Notes under the pieces: generated by a model
What the model saw: the letters and a program-made list of their open reading frames with translations, nothing else
Database searches by the model: none
What the model was told of the DNA's origin: nothing
Position numbers and translations under genes: made by a program
Shown: one piece after another, positions 45,301 through 56,048 of the stretch
Position numbering within the stretch: position 1 is the stretch's first letter
Layout of the letters: each line of letters starts with the position of its first letter
NCBI GenBank assembly: GCA_015179125.1
Contig: WHVA01000236.1
Location: 62,001-126,000, forward strand
Reading direction: 5' to 3'
Length of the DNA stretch: 64,000 nt
Source: Gautieria morchelliformis
Lineage: Eukaryota; Basidiomycota; Agaricomycetes; Gomphales; Gomphaceae

Positions 45301-45894
45301 CTTGCGACCCTTACGGCCACTGCATGTTCTAAGTAGTGATCACCAGCCCGGCCGCCAGGCAGCACAGATAGAACTGACAGCAAACAGCTGCCGGGCTAGT
45401 CAAGTCCATTAGGGTCAATATGCCTGAAGGCGTGCGAGTCTCGGAGTTACCAGCGACCCATGCCACGCACCTCAAGGCCTCGTAAGCCCTGTGAGTGGGA
45501 TTCCTGTGGTGAGATGTGCACTAACTTCATTACATAGCACGGGAAGAGACCACCCGTGTTATCAGGTGATATAGGCCAAACAACGTCTCGCCTGGATGCC
45601 TCTCACTCCAGCCGACCAGTGTGCGTAAATCGGATGCTCAACAGCTAGTTATGATGCCCCGACCATGTGAACATTGCGACATAATCTGCGGGCATTGTAC
45701 AGGACCCTAAGTCATCTTGCTGATCATCATGCGTGCTCGCCTGATGATCTGCAAGATGACTTAGGGTTTCTGAAATGTCACTCCTGACATGAAGTTCGCC
45801 TTGCTGCCCGCCTCGAAGAACGAAGAGGGTTTCAGGGCTTTGTTTCTGTTAAGGTGTGTGCTGCATTCTTACCCCGGTTTGATGATATATTGAT
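45301..45894. other. Non-coding, with a strong stem-loop
   Basis: No ORF of note. See the stem-loop at 45705-45766. It ends at the Copia-3 target site TTGAT (45890-45894). Confidence 0.4.
45705..45766. other. 25-bp stem-loop
   Basis: 'ccctaagtcatcttgctgat' (plus 'catca') pairs with 'tgatgatctgcaagatgact' (plus 'taggg') with one mismatch in 25 and a 12-nt loop. Not part of any gene seen; it could be the core of a small foldback element. Confidence 0.75.
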
Positions 45895-46382
45895 TGTTAG
45901 CAACTAGGGGCTATGGCAGGGAAGGTTCGGTAGAGTTCTTAGAAAGCTAGAATCAAATATACTCTCTCAGTGAATTTATTGTCACTGATGTATTAATACA
46001 ATATCTAGAATCAAATATACTACATGATTTTCAGTCAACATGCTATGTAAATATGAAAGATACTACTCGCCTCTCTCAGTGAATTTATTGTCACTGAGAG
46101 AGGAGTGTAATCCTGTCTCAGAAGGCATATACTTGCACCCGGCCCTTTAGCGCCCAAGGGCTCGCGCGTCGAAGTCATTTCAAACTCCGCTGGGTGCAGC
46201 CGCCTGTGAAAGTAGAAATAACAGAATGAAATGGAGAGATAGAGAGTGACTAGAAAATTTCGAAAATAAGCAGAGAAATGGATGCTTGGTACAAGAACAG
46301 TATGAGAAAATATTGAAACACCACACAATAAATTGAATATATTATGCTTGATTTTGGTGCAGGAGCATAAATGCACCCAACA
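45895..46382 (-). repeat. Copia-3 3' LTR
   Basis: 488 bp; same length as its partner at 50599-51086. It carries the CCTCTCTCAGTGA stem-loop also seen in Copia-2, with loop ATTTATTG. Confidence 0.93.
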
Positions 46383-46399
46383 CGCCCCCTCAAGCTTAA

Positions 46400-49300
46400 T
46401 ATATTCCGATTCTCTCGTTGAGGATTCTCACTCTAGGACTAGGAAGTCCTTTAGTGAGAAGATCGGCTAGCATGTGTTCCGTTGGTAGGTACACAAGCTT
46501 AATTTCTTCATCTTCGACTATATCTCGGATGAAATATAATCTAATGTCGAAATGCTTGGTCCTCGTGTGTTGTTGAGTGCCATAGACGATGGCAATGGTT
46601 CAGAAATAAAGTGGCGCATCCATAAGGCTTCTTTACTCGCATGAGTCAGGGCAACGAATTCGGCTTCAGTTGATGATAGGGCTACTATGGATTGTTTTTG
46701 ACAACTCCATGATACTGTCCCTCCATCAATCTGAAAAATATAAGCCGAGTATGAGTGCCTGTGCTCTTGAGAAGCCCAATCTGCATCTGAATACCCAATG
46801 AGGCCGTCTCGATTCTTCCCAAGTGTCAATTTGTAGTCCATCGTGCCTTTTAGATATTTAAAGACACGTTTGACTGCATGCCAATGTGTTGGACCTGGGT
46901 TTTCGAGGAATTGAGAAAGTAATGACACTGCGAACGCAATGTCCGGTCGAGTGGCTACTGCTGCCCACATCAATGATCCTATCGCTTGTCTGTATGGAAT
47001 TCTTGACATCTTCTGTTTGTCTTCATCTGTGGAAGGGCATTGGTCCCTGGATAATTTAACGGCTGGGTCGAGAGGTGTAGAAAATGTTTTGGCATCATCC
47101 AGATTAAATTTCTTGATGATTTTTTGGATGTATGCGGCTTGTGATATTGCAATCGATTTGTTATTCCAATCTCTTTCGATTTTGAGGTTCAAAAGCCAAT
47201 GAATCTCGCCTAGATCTTTCATACTGAAGATCTGGGCAAGATCATGCTTTACCCCATCGAGGATTGGTTGACTCTCAGCTGTGATAGTGAGGTCGTCTAC
47301 CGCCGTTGCAATAATCGCATGCCCTCTCGGTCCACGTCTGCAAAATACAGCTCCATCCGAAGCTGATTTAGTGAATCCTAACTTGAGAAATTCACCACTC
47401 AGACATTTGTACCATTCCCTTCCAGACTGTTTGAGGCCGTAAAGTGCTTTCTTCAGCAGGAGGACATCATCTTTGTCTCCGGTCTCATATCCATACGGCT
47501 GTCTCATGTAAATAGGTTCTGGCAGTGTAGCATTCAAATACGCACTGTCCACATCCATTTGGTGAATAGGCCAGTTGTTCCTGGCAGCAATGGCACATAT
47601 AATCCGTAAGGAAGTCATCCGAGCAACAGGTGCATAGGTTTCATTGTAGTCGACTCCAAAACTTTGTGTAAAGCCTTGGGCGACCATCCTCGATCTAGGT
47701 GTGATGGGTTCACCTTCTGGATTGTGTTTCCAGAGGAATACCCATCTATTTCCGACAATATTTGCCCTAGGAGGTGGTTTAACCACTTCCCATACACCTT
47801 TGTCGAGTAGCACCTTATACTCTTTATCCATCGATGCTTTCCACATAGGATCATTTAAGGCTTCATCTGCATTGCTAGGCTCGGTCTGATTCAAATCCGG
47901 CAGCACATTATCTTTGTTTTGATCGGAGGTCGAAAGTGTACTGATGGCAAGGTTATAATCACTGATGCCGTCAGTGACAGAGGATAAATCTTGTTCAAAT
48001 AATTTGTCTTGATGGTCCTCAATGTCCTCGTAAGCTAGTGTAGTGATATCTGCACCAGCATGTCTCTTAGTTTGAGATCTTGTTACGGGACCACTTGGGG
48101 CCGGCTGCGCCTGCTGCTGACGGATTCTCTCGCTTCTCCTTGTTGGAGCAGCTTCTTTAGGTCTGGCATCAACAGTCTGACTGGGTTGCAGCTCTTTCAG
48201 ACGTTCCTCTGGTTCATCATCATCAATTTCCTCGATCTTTGCCTCTTCGCTGACTAAGCGGCTAGGCATAGGTGCTGGCGCCGAGATGGCCTGTACCATT
48301 TTTCTGGACGTAGGTAGCTGTGACTCTTCAATAGAAATGATTGGAGCTTTGCCCCCCTTCATCTCTGAGTCAAATATAATATTCCGCTCGACAGAAACCT
48401 TCTGAGAGTCAGGCCAGTAGATGCAGTGACCATGGCTCTGTCCAGAGATTCCTATCCACCGAGCTCTTTTGGCACGGGCTGCTAGTTTGTTTCCCTCTTT
48501 GACTTTAACGTAGACTTCAATTCCCCACACGTGTATGTCTTTCAGGTTCGGTTTCTCGTGATGGATCATTTCAAAAGGGGTTTTCTCTGGCAAAGCTCTT
48601 GTGTGTGTCCGATTCCTAAGATAGTTGGCATGCAAATTGCATGCCCCCATAGAGTCTTAGGAAGACTTGATTCCAATAGCATGGCACGAGCTCTTTCAAC
48701 TAGAGTTCGGTTTAAACGTTCAGCAACACCATTTGACTCTGGGGTGTTGTGCACGGTTAACCGATGCTTCGTGCCTTGCTTGGCCAAATGCTGTTCAAAT
48801 TCTGAGCTTGTGTATTCGCCCCCTCTGTCGGAAACAAGTGCTTTGATGTGCATATTCCTCTGTCGAAGCATCAAGGCCTCGTAGAGTTTGTATTTGAAAA
48901 TGCTTCCGATTTGTTTGCCATCAAATAGATAACCGATTCTCTTGAGTAGTCGTCAATGAAAGACACATAATAGGATTTCTTGTCAATTGTGGAGTGTCTC
49001 GCTGGTCCCCAGACATCAGAATAAATTCTGTCACCGAATTTTGATGATCGGCTTCTGGGTTCCTGAGGAAGTGATTTGCGTGCAATCTTCGCCTGAATGC
49101 ATGCATCGCAAACAACCTTGTCACCTTTTGAGCTCAATTCAATGCCTAATATCATGCCACGGTTGAGCAAGTGCTGTAGGGACTTTTGTGAAATGTGCCC
49201 CATTTTTTGATGTATTTCCATGGCTGATGCGCATACATGCGCTTCGGCACTTGTGTGTTGTAAATCAAATCGATATAAGCCATTCAGCTTCGGTGCTTGC

Positions 49301-50607
49301 ATCAATATCCTGCCTTTACGATTGGATATTGTGCATTTCTGATCAGCTATTTGTGTGTTATAGCCTGCATCATCGCACCGGCCGATCGAGATGAGGGTAA
49401 CAGCCATTTTTGGCGCGTAGAACGTATCCTTCAATGTAATGTTCACAGTCTTATCTCCAACCTTGTTAGATAGCACGAGTGAGCCTGAACCGAAGGCATC
49501 AAAAGTGCCTTTGTTGGCTGCACGAATTGTGCGCGGCTGTGAGAATGGACTGTAATCCCTCAATAAATTCTTGTGAGGGGTCATATGTGCGGTCGTTCCA
49601 GTGTCGAGAATAACAACAGTGTCCAGAGATAAACTACTCAAATTAGAGCAGTCGAAGTTGGCGAAAGCGGCTGGACTGCCACTCTCATCCTCCTCAGAGG
49701 ACACTTCTTCGGCAACATTCGCCTTGGCTTTGCCCTTCTTCTTTTTGGCTTTCGCTTTCTTCTTCTGACGTGGCCCCTGGCCTTCTTTACCACCTCCTTT
49801 AGCCCAGCAACTCTCTATAGCATGTCCAGGCTTGTGGCAATTAGTGCATGTAGACACCTTCGGGTCTTTCCGGCCCTTCTGCCCTTTCGTAGATGAACCA
49901 ATAAATGCCTGCTCTTCTTGTGAAATATTGAGAGTCTTTCTCCTGTCGTATTGAGCCTTTAGTACTCTGATAATATCATCAGGCACTAAGGGCATTCCAC
50001 ATTCTTCGAGCGACGTGGTAAGGGCATTCATAACTGCCTCATAGGAAGGTGGAAGTGATGCAAGGATAATGTCGGTGAACTCTCCTTCAGAAATTCTGGC
50101 TCCCATCTCATTGAGACGATCATAGAGGTCTTGGGCCTTGTCCAAGTGATCTCTCAAGTCTCCATCCTCAGGACACCTCATACTGCGAAGCTGTCTCTGT
50201 AGGTTGGTGAGGACCATCTTGGGCTTTTTGGTCATCTCATTGACCAATGCATCCCAGACTTCTTTTGCTGTATGTCTCTTCTGTAGCATCAGAGCTAGTG
50301 ACTCTGACACTGAGACGATTATTTGGGTTTTGGCCTGTCCTTCTCTGGCAAGATATTTCTCCAGCTTCTCCTCAGCCTTCTCTATCTGAGTTTCCTCAGC
50401 TTCTGTGAGAATATGGCCTGGGGGCATGACTGGAGGATCAGGAGGTCGAATGGCTCTCCCTTCTATATGCCTGAGTAGATTTTTGGACTCAAAATAACTT
50501 GTGAGAGTAGCTCGCCACAGAGGCCAATTACTTCCATCTGTTGCAAGCTTCTCCACACCCAAAAGCTTCTGCGAAGTGTCTGCGGGGCCCATAACCCTTG
50601 TTAGCAA
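46400..50607 (-). pseudogene. Copia-3 gag-pol (fossil, about two or three breaks)
   Basis: From high to low coordinates: Gag (LATDGSNWPLWRATLTSYFE), CCHC knuckle CTNCHKPGHAIESC, protease VVILDTGTTAHMTPH, integrase (IYSDVWGP; DRGGEYTSSEFEQHL), reverse transcriptase (YLNATLPEPIYMRQPYGYET; ATAVDDLTI) and RNase H. It follows Copia-2 closely at the protein level. As in Copia-2, the gag ATG lies inside the primer-binding site. Confidence 0.92.
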
Positions 50608-51086
50608 CTAGGGGCTATGGCAGGGAAGGTTCGGTAGAGTTCTTAGAAAGCTAGAATCAAATATACTCTCTCAGTGAATTTATTGTCACTGATGTATTAA
50701 TACAATACCTAGAATCAAATATACTACATGATTTTCAGTCAACATGCTATGTAAATATGAAAGATACTACTCGCCTCTCTCAGTGAATTTATTGTCACTG
50801 AGAGAGGAGTGTAATCCTGTCTCAGAAGGCATATACTTGCACCCGGCCCTTTAGCGCCCAAGGGCTCGCGCGTCGAAGTCATTTCAAACTCCGCTGGGTG
50901 CAGCCGCCTGTGAAAGTAGAAATAACAGAATGAAATGGAGAGATAGAGAGTGACTAGAAAATTTCGAAAATAAGCAGAGAAATGGATGCTTGGTACAAGA
51001 ACAGTATGAGAAAATATTGAAACACCACACAATAAATTGAATATATTATGCTTGATTTTGGTGCAGGAGCATAAATGCACCCAACA
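50599..51086 (-). repeat. Copia-3 5' LTR
   Basis: 488 bp, minus strand, TG...CA ends; stem-loop at 50774-50786 / 50795-50807. Followed outward by TTGAT. Confidence 0.93.
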
Positions 51087-51179
51087 TTGATAATTACTGT
51101 ATGCGATGGGCAGCGATGTGGGATCCAGGATGCCTCAGGATGCCCGACCTGGAAATCACGTGCTTTCCATGTCCATGAA

Positions 51180-52050
51180 GGATTTTGACCCGAACCCCTA
51201 CAGTGCAGGTGTACCATACAGAGGGCTGCGGATGCCACAGCTGCACCATACGCAGAGCCGGCCAACGGTCGACCTGCATCGTACGGAGGGGCACCCTATG
51301 GTGGACCTGCACTGTATGGAGGGATGGCTGATGGTGCAGGTGTACCACCTGGTGGCATACAGTGCAGGCATACCATACGGAGGGACCGCGGATGGTACAG
51401 CTGGACCGTACGCAGCGGCAGCTTATGGTGGACCTGCACCGTACGGAGGGGTGGCTGATGGTGCAGGTGCACCATACCACCTGGCAGGGTATGGTGCAGG
51501 CGTACCATATGGAGGGACCGCGGATGGTACAGCTGCACCGTACGCAGCGGCGGCCTACGGTGCAGGTCCACCGTACGGAGGGGCGGTGTACAGTTCAGGT
51601 CCACTGTACCACCTGGCTGCCTACGCTGCAGGCGTACCATATGGAGGGGCCGCAGATGGTACAGCTGGACTGTATGCAGCAGCGGCCTACGGTGCAGGTT
51701 GACCATAGTGAGGGCTGCGGATGGTGCAGCTGCACCGTACGCGGGTGTGGCGAACAGTGCACATCCACCTACCGAGGGGTACCCTATGGGGCATGTGCAC
51801 TGCACCCATGGGTGCCGACGGTGCAGGTGGACGTACTGACAGGCCGGGTATGGTGCAGGTGCACCGCAGGGAGAGGGCGGCGGCAGCAGGCTACAGTGCA
51901 TGGGCACCGTACTGAGGCCGCAAGGTGGAGGCGTAGGAATGGGCGTCTGACTTGAACACCCATGTAATTTACAACAGGTAATTGTATATGCTAGCAGGTT
52001 GTACATGTAATCTACAACTGGCGGTACATGATTCCAACAGCTGGCGTCTG
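51180..52050. repeat. Minisatellite array C with conserved tail
   Basis: Units of about 30-33 bp such as 'ggtgcaggtccaccgtacgg' with linkers 'aggggcggccta' run 51190-51910. The GGTGCA...CCGTACGG core relates it to arrays A and B at 5-7 kb. The tail 51955-52050 ('gtacatgtaatctacaactg', 'gcggtacatgattccaac') matches the array B tail in order and spacing. ORFs of 128-258 aa through the array on both strands are Gly/Ala/Tyr or Pro/His repeats, not genes. Copia-3 landed just upstream. Confidence 0.78.
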
Positions 52051-52182
52051 CTGCCTGCCCCGTAACTGGCATGCATATTATTTCTAGTCATGCCGATCCA
52101 GAAACATGTAAGTACAGAGTAAAGTCATATTGGGATAGCTACAAGATACACTGGGTAGCTACAAACAATACAGTATGGCATT

Positions 52183-54660
52183 TCAAGCACTGGGTCCTGG
52201 TGGGAAAGCAGCTGCAGATCCAGATGCCATACCTGAGCCAGAGGCAGAGGCAGAGGCAGTAGCAGCTCCAGACACAGAGAGTACCTGCTTATGTCCACAG
52301 CAATTCTCCTGAGCTAACCCCAAGAATTGCACCTCACTAGCAATGGCAGGGTTGTCCTCAAGGAATTTCTTGATGCGTGTGAAGAGCTCCACAACTGTCC
52401 CCTCTTCAGCTATCTTGAGGGCAGCTGTGATGTCTCTCAAGTCATCCTTCAGTTTGTAGGAAGCCAGAGGTGTGCAAAGACTTTGTCACATACATTCTCC
52501 ATGCGCTGCAACCCATGGGCTTGGGCAGTCTCAGTTTTCTCAGCCTTTTCCCACTCCTCCCGATCACGGGCTTGGACTGCTTTCTTGTTCTGCTTCTGCC
52601 ATTCGCTTTCAGCTTCGGGGGCAGTCAGAAGGTGGGCACTCGTGTTGAGGTGCCTGTGTTTCTTCTTTTCACTCTGGCCATATAGCTGGGTCAGGAGCTG
52701 TTGGTTCTCCAGGGCTCTTATGGTGACACACTGCAGGCATATGAAAGTTTTCTCATCTGAAAAACTGTTGAAAAAACTGTAAAGATTTTCCAAATATTTT
52801 TAGTGTTTTTATATAAAAAAAACTATAATAAAATTTTGTGTTTTTATTAGAATTTGTTGAGCAAGAAAATTGTAAAAAAATTCAAAGTTTTTTTCAGGGT
52901 TTTTTATGGGTTTCTTTGTGTTTTCACAAAGAAACTTATAAAAAGACATAAAAAACCCTGCAAAAAACTTTAACCTTTTTTACAATTTTCTTGCTCAACA
53001 AATTCTAACAAAAACACAAAATTTTGTTAAAGTTTTTTTACATTAAAAACACTAAAAAAATTTGGAATATCTTTACAGTTTTTTGAACAGTTTTTCAGAC
53101 CAGAAAATTTTTATATGCCTCCAGTGACATGGGCTTCAGCAGCACTCTTCTGGGCCTCAGCCAACTGAATGTGAAGGTGTGCCTGTTCTAGTTTGTACTT
53201 GAGGGATTGGTTATCCCCGCGCAAGTTTTCGATTTCAGCATGGTGCTCGAGAGCCAATGTGCTGCCTTGGGAGGGTGATGAGACTTTACAAGAGCCTCAT
53301 GGCCTGGAGGCACCATGGGGGCGAAGCATCTGGCTGATGTGGCTGCATGTGCCATAGGAACAGCCCAAATGGGGCATGCCTTCCTCACTGGGGTCTATCT
53401 CAGTGGATGATGGTGGAAGACAAGGGGCTGGAGAGGAAGGAATGAAGCTAGTGGGGCTTGAGGGAGGGAGGGGGCAGTGGTGGTGGTGTGGGCATTGCTC
53501 AGAGGATGCAGCTCATGAAAAATAGGCAGAGGGGGGTCCACCTGCATGGGGACTTCGTCTATGATTGCTTTCTGGGCCCTATCTTCATCTTCAAGTTCAG
53601 AATCATCAGAGAAGTTGGATCTGGAGGAGCCATCCCAAAGGTTTTCCTGGGATGACTCACCCTCAGTGATGAGTGAGTCTGAGGAGGGGTCAGAGTCCAT
53701 CAACTGGGCACTTTTGGGAGAAGAAGTTGGCAGTGGATGAGAATCAGGCTCAGATGTGTAAATGGATATGGCAAGTGCGGGGGCAATATCTGCCCCCATG
53801 AAGACCAAAGGGTCCATCGGCCACATGCCACTTTTCCTGAACACTGACTTGACAAGTCTAGGGGTCATCATCTGATTCCATACCTTGAGGTACTCCTCAA
53901 CCACATTATTGTGCCCTATTGGAGACCCTTGGGCAGCAGTGATCTGACATGCCGTGGACCACACACTCTGAACTGGGCCAAAGACCCCCACATCAAGGGG
54001 CTGGAGCTTATGCATAGTGTGGGGAGGGATACAGAATAAAAGGATTCCATTATAGAATGCCAGCTTACAAATGTCTGCGGTTTCATAAGATTGGTGGCCA
54101 TCCATAACCAAGAGAATCCTTCCTCGCACCATGTTATGCTTGAGCACATATGGCAAAAATACCCGTTCGAACCATACCTTGTAAAGCTCATTGTCCATCC
54201 ACCCATTGTCTGAGGTAGTCACACTACCATCACCATGAGTGCAGTGTCCACTACTGGCCTTTTTCCGCATTATTCATCAGGATCAACACAGGTGGCACGA
54301 AAGTCCCATCCGCGCAGATGGCGTCTATGGCTGTAATGAGGGTGAGATTGTCCGGCCGCATCGCATACCTTTGTTTCATCCCCTTTGCAAAAATGAACTG
54401 TTTCTGCAACCCTTTCCTCCCACCCCCCAATTTTAGACCCTTATCATTGGCATTGTAGATGTTTTCTGGTACTATCTCATATTTTTTGATGATATTGGCC
54501 AGCTGCTTGAAATATCCATTGATGTTCGCATGATTGAAGGCCTTCACATGCTTGGGATCCAGACCCTGTGCCTTCTTCACCTCCAGCTCATCTGCATGCT
54601 TGACAAGGAACCGCTTCACCCATTTGGCACGAAGAAACCATCTGTCAAGATTGGTTTTTA
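52183..54660 (-). pseudogene. pogo/CENP-B-like (DDE_1) transposase
   Basis: N to C (high to low): WFLRAKWVKRFLVKHADELE (end of the CENP-B-type helix-turn-helix), AFNHANINGYFKQLANIIKK, ENIYNANDKGLKLGGGRKGL, then the DDE_1 core LLVMDGHQSYETADICKLAF and PPHTMHKLQPLDVGVFGPVQ (54270-53395), a coiled segment (about 53250-53130), RALENQQLLTQLYGQSEKKK, and a C-terminal SAP-like motif LRDITAALKIAEEGTVVELF (52440-52183). The family cuts and pastes DNA into TA sites. The first catalytic aspartate (usually YNMDEKG) reads N here (YNANDKG). A frame change near 54260, stops near 53390 and a palindromic insertion break it. Its N-terminal half is missing, cut by the inverted-repeat segment at 54666. Confidence 0.85.
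52729..53126. mobile_element. 398-bp palindromic foldback (MITE-like) in the pogo transposase
   Basis: Nearly all of it is one inverted repeat about a 4-nt centre (52921-52924, between 'gtttctttgtg' and 'cacaaagaaac'). Outer ends are CACTG(C)AGGCATAT and ATATGCCTCCAGTG. It is very AT-rich with T/A runs. It lies between transposase segments ending AEAHVTGG and beginning CVTIRALENQ. It has no coding capacity; its autonomous partner is unknown. Confidence 0.8.
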
Positions 54661-54665
54661 GGCGT

Positions 54666-55445
54666 TACACCCGTTTGCAGTACCTAAGGCGCGCGTCGGA
54701 TTTGCTTCCGTTTTAGCGCGCAAACTTTGAACAACGATAGCTTGCTTGATATCGCTCCAATTCGCTTGAAATTTCATATCTGAAGCTATGTGGACCATAG
54801 CTAGGGCATAGAACTAAAAAATCCGAATAAAACAAGCATTTTTTATTTTGCATTTTGGGTGCTGAGGGGGGAACAATGTCAAGCTTAGCTTACTGTATGT
54901 AGTTCAATGCAGGTTTTAATTTTGTTTGCTACTTTGTACTAATGGTGAGAACCCACTACAGGAGAATCTCCAGCAGAGGGTGTCGTAGGATTGGAGAGGA
55001 AGGGCTTAGCTTCTTCTGACGTTGGATCAGTGAGATCTGACGGTAGGCGTTCATTCTCGATGTCGGATTTCCTCCTATGTAGCATAAGCCCCAAAAATCT
55101 GAGGGATCATATAACGTGGAACATACGCATCATCAAAGTTCATAATAGCATCTTTGATCCCTTCCGCACGAGTGCCAATGCACCATAAGGCAACTTCGCC
55201 GATCCTGACACGTTCTTGAGCTCGGAAACCGTGGGGGCACATACGTATGCGGTGGGGTGAGGGGTGCAGAGGTGCTGGGGTGGGCGAGCTGGTGTAGGAG
55301 GACGGGGTGGTGGGGGAGCGGGCGGCGGTGGGTGTGGGTGCGGGTGCTGGTGCTGGTGCAGGTGCTGGTGCAGGTACGGGTGCAGGTACGGGTGCAGGTA
55401 CGGGTGCAGGTGCAGGTGCAGGTGCGATTGCAGCACGGATGACAC
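54666..55445 (-). repeat. Left arm of a large inverted repeat
   Basis: It begins TACACCCGTTTGCAGTACC and is the reverse complement of about 62565-63605. Shared boxes include 'gcgatatcaagcaagatatc'-like sequence, 'ttttttagttctatgcccta', 'ctgtagtgggttctcaccat' (as complements), the coding-like stretch KLPYGALAL and the GCAGGTGCGGGTG minisatellite. The outer end starts right where the pogo transposase is cut. Similarity is high (estimated above 90%). Confidence 0.85.
55250..55440. repeat. GCAGGTGCGGGTG minisatellite (left arm)
   Basis: Units 'gcaggtacgggt' and 'gcaggtgctggt' of 12-18 bp, coding Leu/His or Pro/Ala repeats. A much longer version lies at 62560-62980 in the other arm. Confidence 0.85.
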
Positions 55446-56048
55446 GGAGCTCATCGTGAGGAGACTGGGCATACGGTTAGCAGGGTGCGGGGGCGTCGAC
55501 ACACCTTGACACCCAGGGGACTCCACGCAGGGGACATGGGGGATACCGGCCCAAACAGCAGCCAGTAGAGGGACGGGAGCGCGGACATGACACAACTGGG
55601 CTGGCGGCCCTCGAGGCGTGCGAGGGCATCGCCGCGGTTGGTGTTGCGGTAGCGCGTGGAGGCGCGGGACGTGGCGGTGGTCATCGCGAGGGTGTTGACG
55701 GTAGGAGTGATGGAGCCGCGGTCAGTTGGGGTGCGGGTGGACAACAGGAAGGAACTGCTCGTGCTTGTACGAGTAGAAGGGGCGCTTCAAGTCACAATGG
55801 TGGACTTGTAGTTGGGACGCGTGACAGCCCTTTCAGCGAGGATGTAAAGTAAGCATATGTAGCAAACTCACCAATAAAAATGGGATAGTGGCCATTCGAC
55901 ACCTGAAAATTACACTTGAGTTGGGGTTCAGCATTGGGAGTAAGGGTGCAAATGCTGTCGCACGATTCATGTCATAGAACTCTTGGTCAGGGTGTGTGTT
56001 TCGGGAACTTCCGTTCTCCTTGTATGTACTACCCACACCATCGCTCAT
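55446..56048. other. Unrecognised GC-rich sequence and Tc1 5' flank
   Basis: Minus frame 55744-55451 gives RGSITPTVNTLAMTTATSRA, ARLEGRQPSCVMSALPSLYW and LLFGPVSPMSPAWSPLG; it may be the upstream exon of the gene fragment in the arm. No family known. 55850-56040 is the 5' flank of the Tc1-like gene. Confidence 0.3.

Larger units (their letters stand above)
45895..51086 (-). mobile_element. Copia-3, young LTR retrotransposon, minus strand
   Basis: 5192 bp, flanked by TTGAT (45890-45894 and 51087-51091). LTRs are 488 bp (45895-46382 and 50599-51086) with about one difference, so the insertion is very recent. Primer-binding site GGTTATGGGCC (50595-50585). The same family as Copia-2 by protein and by LTR ends (TGTTGGGTGCATTTATGC), but a separate subfamily: the middle of the LTRs differs clearly. 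Gag-pol is present over the whole interior and broken in about two or three places. Confidence 0.95.

Noticed and set aside
51296-52072. 258-codon minus ORF and the 198/197-codon plus ORFs
   Set aside because: All are translations of minisatellite array C; composition follows the unit.
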